Of a DNA stretch of 64,000 bases, positions 1 through 9,193 are shown piece by piece (the stretch's first letter is position 1; the number at the start of each line of letters is the position of its first letter). Below the pieces are notes generated by a model. It did no database searches, was not told the DNA's origin, and saw only the letters and a program-made list of their open reading frames with translations. A program made the position numbers and the translations under genes. Source of the stretch: Streptomyces tardus (lineage in GTDB: Bacteria > Actinomycetota > Actinomycetes > Streptomycetales > Streptomycetaceae); assembly GCF_018101125.2 (NCBI RefSeq), contig NZ_JAELVF020000001.1:3406079-3470078 (forward strand). Reading direction: 5' to 3'.

Positions 1-2129
1 CTCTCGCGCAGCTCGCCGCCGGCGGTCAGCCAGTTGGCCAGGCGCAGCGGATGGGGGTACATCTCCGGGTGGCCGGTCCCCAGGGTGAGGACGCGCAGCG
101 GACGGCCCTCGGCGTCCCGGATCCCGAGGGTGTCCGTGTCCGGGTCGTGGGCGAGGCGCAGGGAGTACCAGTCGTCCGGCCGGAGCCCCTCGTCCAGTAC
201 CTGGGGGTGGGCGTTGACGTTGAGCCGGTGCAGTCCCAGATCCTCGACGAGCCGGGAGCCGTCCGCGCCGAACCACGAATCCAGCCGGTCCGCGAGGTGG
301 GGCAGCGCCCGGCCGCCCAGCTCGCGGTCGGCGGCCAGGAAGCGCCCGTTGAGCATGCCGTGGCCCGCGTAGGCGTTGTTGAACAGCAGCTGTCCCTGCC
401 AGGGCTGGACGAGGACGCCGTACAGCAGGGGGTCCCGGCGGAAGCGGTCGGGCAGCAGGGCCACCGCCTCCGCGGCCCGGGCGCTGGTCCACACCACGTC
501 GACGCCGTCCTCGGCCGCCCTGGTGAGATCGGTGCCGAGTGCGTCCGCCACCTTCTCGCGCAGTTCGTACAGGCGGTCCAGTGAGCCGTCGGCCGGGCCC
601 AGTCCACCGGCGGTGGTGGGGTCCTCGATGCTCAGGCCGCGCCGGTACATCTCGTTGACCAGGTATTCGGCGTGGTCCACCAGCGAGACCTCGGCACCTG
701 CGCCGAACCGGTCCACGAACGCCGCGACGACCAGCGCCCGTACGTCGTGCATCAGGTCGAAGACGGACATCAGCGACACGCCCGCCGCCAGATCGTCCAG
801 TTGGCGGCGCCATTCCGCGGTGCCCACCCGTACCGACTCCAGGACGGTGTCGTCCTCGACCACGATCTGGGCGGGCCGCTCGGCGACCCGACTCATGCCG
901 GACAGGGACGCCTTGAGCCCTCGCAGGGCGGCGGGCCACTCGCCGGGCGGTGCGTCGGCCAGCTCCACCAGCCCGGTGCGGACCTGCGCCTGGAGGGCCG
1001 CGGCCTCCTCGGACTCGGTGCCCGGTGCCGCGAGCAGGTCGCCGACGTCGGCGTCGCCGGCCTCCGGCAGCGCCCGGGTGCAGAGGATGCCCTGCTGCGC
1101 CGCGCCGAGCACGGCCTTCAGACCCTGCTCGGGGGAGCAGCCGGTGCGCTCGACGACGTACGCCGCGACGTCGGCGATGCGCCGCGGTCCCATCGCGGTG
1201 GCGTCCAGCAGCAGCCGGACCAGCGGTGCCACCTTGGCGGCCAACCGCCGTACGCCGCCCGCGCCGTCGGGCCGCAGGAAGTACAACTGCCCGCCGTCCT
1301 CGGAGAGCTGGGAGGTGGGCGGCAGCTGGACGAGGGTGTCCGGGCCCGTCCGGCCCGCGCCCGTGTGGAGTCCGCCCAGTACGTGGTCGAGCATCACCCG
1401 GTCCAGACCGAGGCGGGGCACCGGCCGGCCGAACTCCGGCGCGTCCAGCGGCGGTCCGTCCGGCTCCGGGACGGCGAAGCCGACCGCGGTGAACCGGGCC
1501 ATCGGGCTGGTGCGGACCATCGCCCTGGTGACGTACTGGACCAGTCCCCGCTCGGACTTGCGCAGTCGCGCGGTCAACGGCCTGGCGCCCGTGACCGCCT
1601 CGACGTACCGCTCGGAGCCCTCGGCCGCGTCGGGCGCGACCAGGGCCATGGAGCGTCGCAGATCGGCGTCGCCGAGCAGCGCGGCCAGCGTCCCGCGCTC
1701 CGCGGCGAGGGCTTCGGGGTGCAGCGCGGCGATCCGCTCACGGGCCTCGCTCCGCCGGGCACGGGTCTCCTGCCAGCGGGCCACGTCGGGGTGGTCGACG
1801 AGCAGCTCGGGCCGGGGAGAGGTGTCGTTGTGGATGGCCCGCCGGAGCGCGATCAGCCGACCGCGGGCGTCGCGGTCGGTGGCGTCGCCGATCAACCCGT
1901 AGAGCGCGTCCGAGCACCGGGCCGCGAGGTCCCGGACCTCGTCCTCCAGCCGCCCGAGGGCACCGAGTTGCGCCCCGAGGGCGGGGTCGGCCAGGCGGAC
2001 GCGGCGCAGCGGGTTGATTCTCAGCATCCACAGCGGCTCCCCCTCGGGGGACGGCGCGGCGGTGTCGTGCGTCGCGGTGGGTCCAGCGGCTGTCGCGGTG
2101 GGCTCCAGCGGGGTGGTCTCGTCGGTCAT
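1..2129 (-). CDS. Lantibiotic dehydratase (LanB-type), 3' end outside window
   Basis: An open frame of 709 codons runs from an ATG at 2129 to the left edge, so the C-terminus is missing. The stretch around residues 189-217 contains LRKSERGLVQYV and RTSPMARFTAVG, the conserved motif of the LanB glutamylation domain ('...TSPFSTFTPVG' type). Family knowledge: such enzymes use glutamyl-tRNA to activate Ser/Thr of a ribosomal peptide before elimination to dehydroamino acids. The start ATG overlaps the stop of the upstream gene (ATGA), so the two are translationally coupled. The preceding gene resembles the separate elimination domain, so this looks like a split dehydratase as in thiopeptide and goadsporin clusters. 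Whether the missing end holds its own elimination domain cannot be seen. No precursor peptide is visible in the window. Confidence 0.85.
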   Translation of the reverse strand, partial: MTDETTPLEPTATAAGPTATHDTAAPSPEGEPLWMLRINPLRRVRLADPALGAQLGALGRLEDEVRDLAARCSDALYGLIGDATDRDARGRLIALRRAIHNDTSPRPELLVDHPDVARWQETRARRSEARERIAALHPEALAAERGTLAALLGDADLRRSMALVAPDAAEGSERYVEAVTGARPLTARLRKSERGLVQYVTRAMVRTSPMARFTAVGFAVPEPDGPPLDAPEFGRPVPRLGLDRVMLDHVLGGLHTGAGRTGPDTLVQLPPTSQLSEDGGQLYFLRPDGAGGVRRLAAKVAPLVRLLLDATAMGPRRIADVAAYVVERTGCSPEQGLKAVLGAAQQGILCTRALPEAGDADVGDLLAAPGTESEEAAALQAQVRTGLVELADAPPGEWPAALRGLKASLSGMSRVAERPAQIVVEDDTVLESVRVGTAEWRRQLDDLAAGVSLMSVFDLMHDVRALVVAAFVDRFGAGAEVSLVDHAEYLVNEMYRRGLSIEDPTTAGGLGPADGSLDRLYELREKVADALGTDLTRAAEDGVDVVWTSARAAEAVALLPDRFRRDPLLYGVLVQPWQGQLLFNNAYAGHGMLNGRFLAADRELGGRALPHLADRLDSWFGADGSRLVEDLGLHRLNVNAHPQVLDEGLRPDDWYSLRLAHDPDTDTLGIRDAEGRPLRVLTLGTGHPEMYPHPLRLANWLTAGGELRE

Positions 2130-3256
2130 GCGGGGCTCACCGGGGTCTCTCCCGCGGCACGGCCCATCCGGTCCTGCCAGGAGATGCCCAGCACCTCGTC
2201 GACGAGCTCGGCGAGGGCGTAGCAGAAGTAGTAGCGGTGCATCGGTGGGACACCGAGCAGCGGAAGCTGCTGGTAGAAGAGGTTGACCAGCAGCCGGTAG
2301 GAGGCGAACCACTCGTTCGGGCCGTCGTTCACTCCGGACGCCGCGACGGCGCTGTGGAAGGCGCTGGGCCGGTGGGCCGCGCGGCCGTCGCCGCCGGGCG
2401 GGCCCATCGTCTCGGAGTCGAAGCCGCCGCCGAGCCCGTCCACCTGGGCCTGGGTCAGCTGACCCTGCGCCACGGCGTGGTCGAATCCGCCCATGCAGTA
2501 GGCGAAGCCCCGGCCCCAGCGTGCGGTCAGCGGGTCCCCGGCGCCGGCGAGGGCCTGCTCGACCACGGGTCGCAGCCTCGGTGCGTCGGTCTTCAGCCGC
2601 CGGTCGAAGGCCGGGCGCGGGTCCGTTCTGGGCGAGGCCCAGGCCAGGAACGCCTCGGCGTGCGAGCGCATGGAGAACACGCCCTGGGCCGCACCCGCGC
2701 GATGGGCCGATGCCAGCGCGGCGAACGCCTCCGTGACGTGGACGGCCGCGCCGGCCGGGTCCCGGGTCAGGGCGTCCAGCGTGGAGAGCAGCGGAGGGGT
2801 CATCTGGTCGAGGGCCATGTCCCGCAGCCCCTGGAGGGGTTGCGGCCAGGTCTCGACGTCGCCGCTCCCGAGGAGTTCGACGGTTCCGTGCGCGCGCATC
2901 GGGAGATAGGGCGGAGAAACTCCTTCGAGCCTTCCTATTTCCCGGGCCTGCGCCAGATAGGTCTCCTCGTTGATTTCGTCGTCCGTCGAAACGGTTCCGA
3001 AATCAATGCGGCCGGCAATATCCGACCAGAGCGGAGCGGGCAGTCCGGGAGCCGGATGGGACACGATGTCGACGTGCGGCCCGTGGAGCCAGCCCCGTCG
3101 CAGATACACAAGCCCCGCGCGTTCCTCGCTCAGCGGGCGGACCAGCGGTACGACCGTTTTCACCAGCCATCGTGGCGTGATCGGCGCCCGGGAGTAGAGG
3201 CGCAGTCCCAGCGCTTCGGTCGCGTCGGTCTGAGCGCGGCTCACCGCAGCATCCAT
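2126..3256 (-). CDS. LanB C-terminal-domain-like (SpaB_C / thiopeptide-type) protein
   Basis: About 376 residues. Near residues 50-65 the segment VYLRRGWLHGPHVDIV matches the R..GPH-x-x-hydrophobic motif of the small LanB elimination domain and of related thiopeptide cycloaddition enzymes. A C-terminal RYYFCYALAELVDEVL segment is also typical of this group as I recall it. It could be the stand-alone glutamate-elimination subunit or a pyridine-forming (TclM/TbtD-like) enzyme; the sequence alone does not decide. The ATG at 3256 is chosen because codons upstream lose the GC-rich third-position pattern; a TTG at 3349 would add 31 residues. It is the first gene of a minus-strand unit and overlaps the large dehydratase gene by 4 bases. 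Confidence 0.6.
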   Translation of the reverse strand: MDAAVSRAQTDATEALGLRLYSRAPITPRWLVKTVVPLVRPLSEERAGLVYLRRGWLHGPHVDIVSHPAPGLPAPLWSDIAGRIDFGTVSTDDEINEETYLAQAREIGRLEGVSPPYLPMRAHGTVELLGSGDVETWPQPLQGLRDMALDQMTPPLLSTLDALTRDPAGAAVHVTEAFAALASAHRAGAAQGVFSMRSHAEAFLAWASPRTDPRPAFDRRLKTDAPRLRPVVEQALAGAGDPLTARWGRGFAYCMGGFDHAVAQGQLTQAQVDGLGGGFDSETMGPPGGDGRAAHRPSAFHSAVAASGVNDGPNEWFASYRLLVNLFYQQLPLLGVPPMHRYYFCYALAELVDEVLGISWQDRMGRAAGETPVSPA

Positions 3257-3404
3257 CGTCACACTACGAACCTGTTCGTTGGTCAAGGAAACAAAGAAAG
3301 CGACTGCCCGAAGAGAATGGAGGTCGACTGTCTTACCGAATTCCGACAAAGGCAGCGAACTACCCGTTCAGCATGCACGCACACCCCGGAAGTCACAATG
3401 AGTG

Positions 3405-3420
3405 GTCAGCACTCGCTGAC
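3405..3420. promoter_or_regulatory. Inverted repeat between divergent units
   Basis: GTCAGC-actc-GCTGAC lies in the roughly 275-base gap between the minus-strand dehydratase unit and the plus-strand membrane-protein gene. The gap is less GC-rich than its surroundings and must hold the promoters for both directions. The repeat could be an operator. No specific regulator is identifiable. Confidence 0.3.
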
Positions 3421-3531
3421 ATCTGTCACGTACTGCCCTTCTGTGCGGTCCCGACAATCGGTTGGTTGGGGGTTTTGGGTGAAATCAGTCCTGGTCGGGG
3501 GCGCGTCCGGTCTGCTTTGATGGTCCGGATG

Positions 3532-4119
3532 ATGAGCACACCTCCTCGGTCGGAACCCCAGCGCGGAACCCGCGGCTCCGGGATGATCCTCACGTTCTTC
3601 GGCGTCGCCTGGTGGTTCGTCGGCACCGTCACCCTCGAAGGCGCGACCCGCGTCGCCGTCCTCGCGGTCGGGCTGGCCCTCGCGGCGGCCCTGCTCGTCG
3701 TCGCGATGCGGCGCCTGGGCACGGCCGGTGAGAAGGAGGCGTACGAGCGTGCGTACCGAACCCTGGTGTGGAGCAACGTGGCCCAGGGGTTCGGCATCAT
3801 GGCGGTCATCGTCCTCGGCAACGTCACCGGGCAGCAGGGCTGGATTCCGGCCCTCATCGCGATCGTGGTCGGTGTGCACTTCTTCCCGCTGTCCCGGGCC
3901 TTCGGTCACCCGGAGTACCGGGGGACGGCTGTCGGGCTCATCGCCGTCGGAGCGATCGGTTGCGTCGCCGCGATCGCCGGCCTCTCGGTCCCCGCGGTCC
4001 TGACCCTGGTGGGCCTGTTGGCCGCCTGTGCTCTGTGGACGACGACGATCCGGCACCTGCGCGTCGACGCCGCTGCCAGATCCGAGCTGCGGCAGCAAGG
4101 TGCCGAGGCAGCTTCCTGA
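3532..4119 (+). CDS. Small integral membrane protein, unrecognised
   Basis: About 195 residues starting MSTPPRSEPQRGTRGSG. The starts at 3529 and 3532 are adjacent ATGs. Hydrophobic segments suggest five or six membrane spans: ILTFFGVAWWFVGTV, VAVLAVGLALAAALLVV, IMAVIVLGNV, IPALIAIVVGVHFFPL, AVGLIAVGAIGCVAAIAGL and AVLTLVGLLAACAL. The C-terminus is polar. I do not recognise a functional family. It lies between the RiPP dehydratase genes and the sugar genes, so a role in immunity or export is possible but is only inference. An in-frame extension to 3373 is rejected because its codons are AT-richer and unlike coding sequence. Confidence 0.7.
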   Translation: MSTPPRSEPQRGTRGSGMILTFFGVAWWFVGTVTLEGATRVAVLAVGLALAAALLVVAMRRLGTAGEKEAYERAYRTLVWSNVAQGFGIMAVIVLGNVTGQQGWIPALIAIVVGVHFFPLSRAFGHPEYRGTAVGLIAVGAIGCVAAIAGLSVPAVLTLVGLLAACALWTTTIRHLRVDAAARSELRQQGAEAAS

Positions 4120-4246
4120 TATGTGTCACGGACTCCGCGCTTGGATCTTTCGGTGCCGGAGAAGTGGGCTAGCTTGGCGGATCTACTGTCGGTGACCCTC
4201 TCAGCAGGGGTTTTCGACGTACGAGACAGGCAATCCGGGAGAGACC

Positions 4247-4897
4247 ATGAGCGAGCCACTGCCACCGGCCGCCGGACATGGTGTGCACCCGCAGCCGTCC
4301 GGCAGCGGCGTGGAGATCTTCGAGCGGCACTACGCCGGTGAGCCGGGAGCGGGTTGGGAGATCAACCGGCCCCAGTCCACGCTCGTACGGCTCGTCGAGG
4401 GGGGCGCCCTGCGCGGGCGCGTGCTCGACGTCGGTTGCGGAAGCGGCGACAACGCCCTGCTGGCCGCCGCGCACGGGCTGGAGACCACCGGCGTCGACGC
4501 CGCCCCCAGCGCGATCACCCTCGCCAGGGGCAAGGCTCGTGAACGCGGCCTCGACGCCCGTTTCCTGGAGTGGGACGCGCTCCGACTGGACACCCTGGAC
4601 GAGCAGTTCGACACCCTCGTCGATGTCGGCCTCTTCCACTGCTTCCCTCCGCAGGACCGCCCTCTGCTCGCCCGCAGCATGGCCTCCGTCGCGGCACCCG
4701 GCGGGCGTTGCTACCTGATGTGCTTCAGCGACCGGCAGCCGGGCACCTGGGGCCCGCAGCGCGTTCCCGAGCAGGCCCTGCGGGAAGCCTTCACCGGTGC
4801 CGGTTGGCGTGTGGACACGCTGGAGCCGGCCGAACTGGACGTGGCGTTCGACCCTGGCGTCGCCCAGGCATGGTTCGCGGTCATGACCCGTGTCTGA
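4247..4897 (+). CDS. Class I SAM-dependent methyltransferase
   Basis: 216 residues. VLDVGCGSGDNAL (about residues 60-72) is the glycine-rich SAM-binding motif I, followed by the acidic TTGVDAAPSAI strand. FLEWDAL and VDVGLFHCF fit later Rossmann-fold motifs. The overall form, with WEINRPQ ahead of motif I, is closer to the small thiopurine-methyltransferase-like group than to classical sugar N,N-dimethyltransferases, so the acceptor is uncertain (sugar amine, sugar hydroxyl or peptide). The start follows GGGAGAGACC, the same ribosome-binding sequence used at 8120 and nearly that at 4919. It is followed 21 bases later by the glycosyltransferase gene, indicating one operon. Confidence 0.85.
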   Translation: MSEPLPPAAGHGVHPQPSGSGVEIFERHYAGEPGAGWEINRPQSTLVRLVEGGALRGRVLDVGCGSGDNALLAAAHGLETTGVDAAPSAITLARGKARERGLDARFLEWDALRLDTLDEQFDTLVDVGLFHCFPPQDRPLLARSMASVAAPGGRCYLMCFSDRQPGTWGPQRVPEQALREAFTGAGWRVDTLEPAELDVAFDPGVAQAWFAVMTRV

Positions 4898-4918
4898 GCG
4901 AGCCGGAGAGAGACCACC

Positions 4919-6223
4919 ATGCGCGTCCTGATCTGCGTCTGGCCGGCGGCAGCCCATCTCTATCCCGGTGTGCCGCTGGCCTGGGCCCTGCGTGCCGCGG
5001 GCCACGAGGTGCGCGTCGCCTCACACCCCTCGCTGGCGGGCGCCGTCAACGGCGCGGGACTCACGGCCGTCCCGCTCGGGGACGAGCGAACGCTGCCGGA
5101 GCCGCTGGGAGCGGGCCGCGCGGTCTCCCCGGACGTCGCCGCCGACCTCGAACAGATCACCAAGACCCTGGACCTGAGCGGCCACGAGCGCTACCTCTGG
5201 TCCTACCACCGCGACTACATGCTCCCCGCGCTGCGGGACTTCCAGCCGCCGACGGCACGTGCGGACGAACCGCAGCCCGCCCTCGACGCACTCGTCGGCA
5301 TCTGCCGCTCCTGGCGGCCCGACCTGGTCCTGTGGGATCCGACGATGCCGGCCGCAGGAGTCGCGGCCCAGGTCTCCGGCGCCGCCCACGCCCGTTTCGT
5401 GTGGGGGCCCGACCTGTTCGGCTGGGCGCACGAGCAGTACGCCCGGGGCACGGAGCAAGCCGGTGGGGCACTCACCGCCCAGGAGCCGCTGACCGCCTCC
5501 GTCACACCCATGGCCGCACGCTACGGACTCGCCGTGACGGACGAACTGCTGCTCGGCCAGTGGACGGTGAACCCCGTCCTGGAGGCGATGCGGCTGCCGA
5601 CGCGTGCGCGCACCGTGTCCGTGCGGTGGGTTCCGTACACCGGGAGCAGCACGCTGCCCGAATGGCTGTACGGACCATCGGCCGGGCCACGGGTCGCCAT
5701 CACGCTCGGCTCCTCCGTCCGCGCCTGGTCGCAGGAGAGCGGCCTTCTGGTCAACCGGGTCCTGGAGATGGTCGACGGTCTGGATGTCGAGGCGGTCGCC
5801 ACCCTGGACGCGACCCAGCTCGCGGTGGCCGACCGGATCCCCGACAACGTACGGGTCATCGACTACGTCCCGCTGTCCGAGCTGCTGCCGACCTGCTCGG
5901 CAGTGATCCACCACGGCGGACACGGCACCTTCGGCGCAGCACTCGCCGCGCGGATCCCGCAGTTCGTCGTGATGGATCCGCGCTACCCCATGGAAGCACC
6001 GCTGACCAGCCGGTTCCTCGTCAGCAGCGGGGCCGGCACCGGCGTGCGCGCCGATCGCCACTCGGGCGCCGAACTCCGCGCGGGACTGGCACGGCTCATC
6101 GGCGAACCCTCGTTCGCCGACGCCGCGTCCGGCTTGTACACGGATCTGCTGTCGGCGCCCGGGCCGAGCGAGACCGTCCCCGTCCTGGAGCGCCTCACCC
6201 ACCACCACCGGGCCCGGGTCTGA
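4919..6223 (+). CDS. GT1-family glycosyltransferase of the EryCIII type
   Basis: 434 residues with the two-domain GT-B layout. The N-terminal half begins MRVLICVWPAAAHLYPGVPLAWALRAAGHEV, the usual start of antibiotic glycosyltransferases that use TDP-deoxysugars. Near residue 331 HHGGHGTFGAA is the nucleotide-sugar-binding signature. The middle GPDLFGW segment resembles activator-dependent macrolide and anthracycline glycosyltransferases. No P450-like activator partner is seen nearby. It probably attaches the sugar made by the genes at 6269-13863 to a peptide or other aglycone. GGAGAGAGACC precedes the ATG. It is the only glycosyltransferase in the window, so one sugar-transfer step is expected from this locus. 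Confidence 0.88.
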   Translation: MRVLICVWPAAAHLYPGVPLAWALRAAGHEVRVASHPSLAGAVNGAGLTAVPLGDERTLPEPLGAGRAVSPDVAADLEQITKTLDLSGHERYLWSYHRDYMLPALRDFQPPTARADEPQPALDALVGICRSWRPDLVLWDPTMPAAGVAAQVSGAAHARFVWGPDLFGWAHEQYARGTEQAGGALTAQEPLTASVTPMAARYGLAVTDELLLGQWTVNPVLEAMRLPTRARTVSVRWVPYTGSSTLPEWLYGPSAGPRVAITLGSSVRAWSQESGLLVNRVLEMVDGLDVEAVATLDATQLAVADRIPDNVRVIDYVPLSELLPTCSAVIHHGGHGTFGAALAARIPQFVVMDPRYPMEAPLTSRFLVSSGAGTGVRADRHSGAELRAGLARLIGEPSFADAASGLYTDLLSAPGPSETVPVLERLTHHHRARV

Positions 6224-6268
6224 ACCCGCCCGCCACCCACTGTGGTCCCCAACCGTGAGGAAGCCCGC

Positions 6269-7420
6269 GTGATCAACGTCTTCCAGCCGAGCCTCGGTGA
6301 GGCAGAGCTTGCGGCGCTGTCCGAGGTGTTCGCCTCGAACTGGCTCGGCCACGGCCCGAGAACCCGCGCGTTCGAGGCACAGTTCGCCGACCACATCGGC
6401 GCCGAAGCGGACAGCCTGCTGTTCCTCAACTCCGGTACGGCGGGCCTCTTCCTCGCCACCGAGCTGCTGGAGCTCGGCCCCGGCGACGAGGTGGTGCTGC
6501 CGTCGGTCTTCTTCGTGGCCGCCGCCAACGCCATCGCCGCCACCGGCGCCCGGCCCGTCTTCTGCGACGTCGAACCGCACGGCCTCAACCCGACCGCGGA
6601 ACACATCGAGCGCGCGTTGACACCGCGCACCAAGGCCGTGATGGTGCTGCACTACGGCGGCGACCCGGGCGACATCGCCCGTATCGCAGCACTGTGCACG
6701 GAGCGCGGCGTCACCCTGGTCGAGGACGCCGCCTGCGCCGTCGCCTCCACTGCGGACGGCAGGGCGTGCGGCACCTTCGGCGACATCGCCGTCTGGAGCT
6801 TCGACGCCATGAAGGTCCTGGTGACCGGCGACGGCGGCATGCTGTACGTCCGCGACCCGGACCTCGCCCGGCGCGCCCGGGTCCTCGCCTACCACGGGCT
6901 GGAGCGCTCCAGCGGTTTCGCCGGCGCACGGGTGTCCGCGCGCTGGTGGGAACTGGACGTGCAGGGATTCGGCCGCAGGGTCATCGGCAACGATCTGACG
7001 GCGGCTCTCGGCACCGTCCAGCTCGGCCGGCTGCCCGAGTCGATCGACCGGCGGCGGGCAGTCGCCGAAACCTACGACGAACTGCTCGCCGGCGCCGAGG
7101 GAATCCGGGTGCCGCCGCCGCTCGCCGCGGGCCACACCACCTCGTACTACTTCTACTGGGTCCAGATGGATCCGCTGATTCGCGACCGGGTCGCCGCGTC
7201 ACTGCTGGAGCAGGACGTCTACACGACGTTCCGCTACCCGCCGCTGCACCGCGTGCCGATCTACGAGGCCGGGGACACCGAACTGCCCGGTACCGACGAG
7301 GCGGCCGACAGCACCCTGCTGCTCCCCATCCACCAGGCCCTGGGCGATGCGGAGACGCGGAAGGTGGCGGAAGCGCTGCGAGCGGCCGTCGCCGAGCACC
7401 GGGAGTCGGCCGGGATCTGA
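6269..7420 (+). CDS. DegT/DnrJ/EryC1/StrS-family sugar aminotransferase
   Basis: About 383 residues. The fold type I PLP enzyme pattern is clear: FASNWLGHGPRTRAFE near the N-terminus, LNSGTAGLFLATELL, VEDAACAV for the pyridine-contacting Asp, and WSFDAMKVLVTGDGG with the Schiff-base lysine at about residue 182. Such enzymes transaminate 3- or 4-keto sugars. Since the pathway genes downstream remove oxygen at C-2 and C-3, the 4-keto group is the likely target (inference). The GTG at 6269 is preferred over the upstream in-frame GTG at 6242 because GAGGAAG lies 5-10 bases before it and the family start motif follows at once. Confidence 0.9.
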   Translation: MINVFQPSLGEAELAALSEVFASNWLGHGPRTRAFEAQFADHIGAEADSLLFLNSGTAGLFLATELLELGPGDEVVLPSVFFVAAANAIAATGARPVFCDVEPHGLNPTAEHIERALTPRTKAVMVLHYGGDPGDIARIAALCTERGVTLVEDAACAVASTADGRACGTFGDIAVWSFDAMKVLVTGDGGMLYVRDPDLARRARVLAYHGLERSSGFAGARVSARWWELDVQGFGRRVIGNDLTAALGTVQLGRLPESIDRRRAVAETYDELLAGAEGIRVPPPLAAGHTTSYYFYWVQMDPLIRDRVAASLLEQDVYTTFRYPPLHRVPIYEAGDTELPGTDEAADSTLLLPIHQALGDAETRKVAEALRAAVAEHRESAGI

Positions 7421-7457
7421 GGCGGGCACCAGCAAGTCACGACAGGGGGTACGGACA

Positions 7458-8123
7458 GTGCAGATCGAAGAGACGGCCGTACCGGGCGCGTATGTGGTCA
7501 CGCCGGCACAACTGCCGGACGCGCGCGGCACGTTCTACGAGGTGCTGCGCACCGACCTGCTGGAGCAGGTGCTCGGCCACCCCTTCACGCCCCGGCAGAT
7601 CAACCACTCCGTGTCCCGACGCGGCACGCTGCGCGGGATCCACGGCGTCGCCGTCCCGCCCGGCCAGGCCAAGTACGTGACCTGTGTGCGCGGCGCGGTA
7701 CGGGACGTGGTGGTGGACCTGCGCGTCGGCTCGCCGACCTTCGGCCGCCACCACGTCACCGAGCTCGACCCGGGCTCGGGCCGCGCGGTCTACGTCCCGG
7801 ACGGGGTGGGGCACGGGTTCCTCGCACTCACCGACGACGCCTGCGTCTGCTACGCCCTGTCCGCCACGCATGTGCCGGGGACGCAGATCGACATCGACCC
7901 GCTCGACCCCGAACTCGCCATCCCCTGGGGCTGCGAGGGCGCCCCGCTGCTCTCCCCGAAGGACGCGAACGCCCCGGGCCTGGCAGCGGCACGAGCGGCC
8001 GGAATGCTCGCCACCTGGCAGGCCGTCGCGCCCGGGCACCTCACCGACCCGCCGCAGGGCCACGGCGTACGGGGTGAGGGCGCACGGGGCGAAGGCACGC
8101 GCCGACGGGGGGAGAGACCATGA
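7458..8123 (+). CDS. TDP-4-keto-6-deoxysugar epimerase (RmlC family)
   Basis: About 221 residues. SRRGTLRGIHGVAVPPGQAK carries the catalytic histidine region of RmlC-like cupins, and DVVVDLRVGSPTFGR and YVPDGVGHGFLAL are the other family motifs. Members invert C-5, or C-3 and C-5, of TDP-4-keto sugars. Because C-3 is expected to be deoxygenated here, a C-5 epimerisation giving an L-configured sugar is the likely role (inference). The tail from about residue 190 is Gly/Arg-rich and not part of the fold. The start is GTG after an AGGGGG sequence; the gene ends in a 4-base overlap with the thymidylyltransferase gene. Confidence 0.87.
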   Translation: MQIEETAVPGAYVVTPAQLPDARGTFYEVLRTDLLEQVLGHPFTPRQINHSVSRRGTLRGIHGVAVPPGQAKYVTCVRGAVRDVVVDLRVGSPTFGRHHVTELDPGSGRAVYVPDGVGHGFLALTDDACVCYALSATHVPGTQIDIDPLDPELAIPWGCEGAPLLSPKDANAPGLAAARAAGMLATWQAVAPGHLTDPPQGHGVRGEGARGEGTRRRGERP

Positions 8124-9193
8124 AGGCGCTCGTACTCGCGGGAGGACTCGGCACGCGGCTGCGGCCGTTCACCGAGACCATGCCCAAGCAGCTCATGCCC
8201 ATCGCCAACCAACCGGTCCTCGAACACGTGCTGACGAACATCCGCGCGCTCGGAGTGCGCGAGATCTGCGTCGTCGTCGGCGAGTGGGGGCCGGCCATCG
8301 AGGCCCGGCTGGGCGACGGCTCCCGATTCGGCGCCCGGATCACCTACCTCAGGCAGGAACAACCGCTGGGACTGGCGCACTGCGTGGCGCTCGCCCGTCC
8401 CTTCCTCGGCGATGACGACTTCGTGATGTACCTCGGCGACAACGTCGTGGAGAGCGGTGTCGCGGAGCTGGCCGAGGACTTCCGCAACCACCGCTCGGAC
8501 GCCCACCTGGCGGTGGCCAGGGTCACCGACCCCCGCGCCTTCGGCGTGGCCGAACTGGACACCGAGGGGCGGGTCCTGCGGCTGGTGGAGAAGCCGAGCC
8601 GGCCGCGCAGCGATCTGGCCCTGATCGGCGTGTACTTCTTCGGACCGGCCATCCACCGGGCAGTCGCGGCCATCAGGCCCAGCGCACGCGGCGAGTTGGA
8701 GATCACCGACGCGGTGCAGAGGCTGGTCGAAGGCGGCGCCCGGGTCACCGCGGGGGAGTACGACGGCTACTGGAAGGACACCGGGAGCGTGGCCGACCTG
8801 CTCGACTGCAACAGGCGCCTGCTGGACGCGCTGGAGGGCGACGTGGGCATCGGCACCGACGGACGCAGCAGCCTGAACGGCCCGGTGCGGCTCGGCCCCG
8901 GCGCCACCGTGGTGCGCTCCGTCATCAACGGGCCGGTGGTCGTCGGCGCGGGCTCACTGATCGAGGACTGCCACATCGGCCCCGGCACCTCCATAGGCAG
9001 CGGCTGCGTGCTGCGGGGAGCCGAGCTGCGGAACTCGATCGTGCTGGACGGCGCACGGGTGACCGGGCGCTCCGGCGGCAGCGGATCGCTCATCTCCGAC
9101 ACCGCCGAGGTCCATCTGGACACCCCGCCGGACGCGCCGCCCGGCGCCCCCGGCGGTCAACCGAACGCACTCGCACGGGAGGTGGCGCCGTGA
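8120..9193 (+). CDS. Glucose-1-phosphate thymidylyltransferase (long, StrD-like form)
   Basis: 357 residues. The N-terminal [17 protein letters not shown] is the nucleotidyltransferase signature, with [11 protein letters not shown] providing the substrate lysine and YLGDN the metal-binding Asp. After about residue 240 a left-handed beta-helix of hexapeptide-like repeats follows ([21 protein letters not shown]), making it the long form typical of antibiotic sugar clusters rather than short RmlA. It converts glucose-1-phosphate and dTTP to TDP-glucose, the first step of the pathway encoded here. The ATG overlaps the preceding stop (ATGA), and GGGGGGAGAGACC precedes it. Confidence 0.93.
   Translation: MKALVLAGGLGTRLRPFTETMPKQLMPIANQPVLEHVLTNIRALGVREICVVVGEWGPAIEARLGDGSRFGARITYLRQEQPLGLAHCVALARPFLGDDDFVMYLGDNVVESGVAELAEDFRNHRSDAHLAVARVTDPRAFGVAELDTEGRVLRLVEKPSRPRSDLALIGVYFFGPAIHRAVAAIRPSARGELEITDAVQRLVEGGARVTAGEYDGYWKDTGSVADLLDCNRRLLDALEGDVGIGTDGRSSLNGPVRLGPGATVVRSVINGPVVVGAGSLIEDCHIGPGTSIGSGCVLRGAELRNSIVLDGARVTGRSGGSGSLISDTAEVHLDTPPDAPPGAPGGQPNALAREVAP

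Noticed and set aside
672..2222. Plus-strand open frame opposite the lantibiotic dehydratase
   Set aside because: It is the mirror of the dehydratase coding frame with no recognisable domain.
3317..3520. A 67-codon plus-strand frame rich in Cys, Ser and Thr as a RiPP precursor
   Set aside because: It has no ribosome-binding site, no leader-core pattern and no cleavage motif, and its codon usage is unlike the neighbours.
3373..3531. N-terminal extension of the small membrane protein
   Set aside because: The extension has AT-rich third positions and covers the divergent promoter region; adjacent ATGs at 3529 and 3532 fit better.
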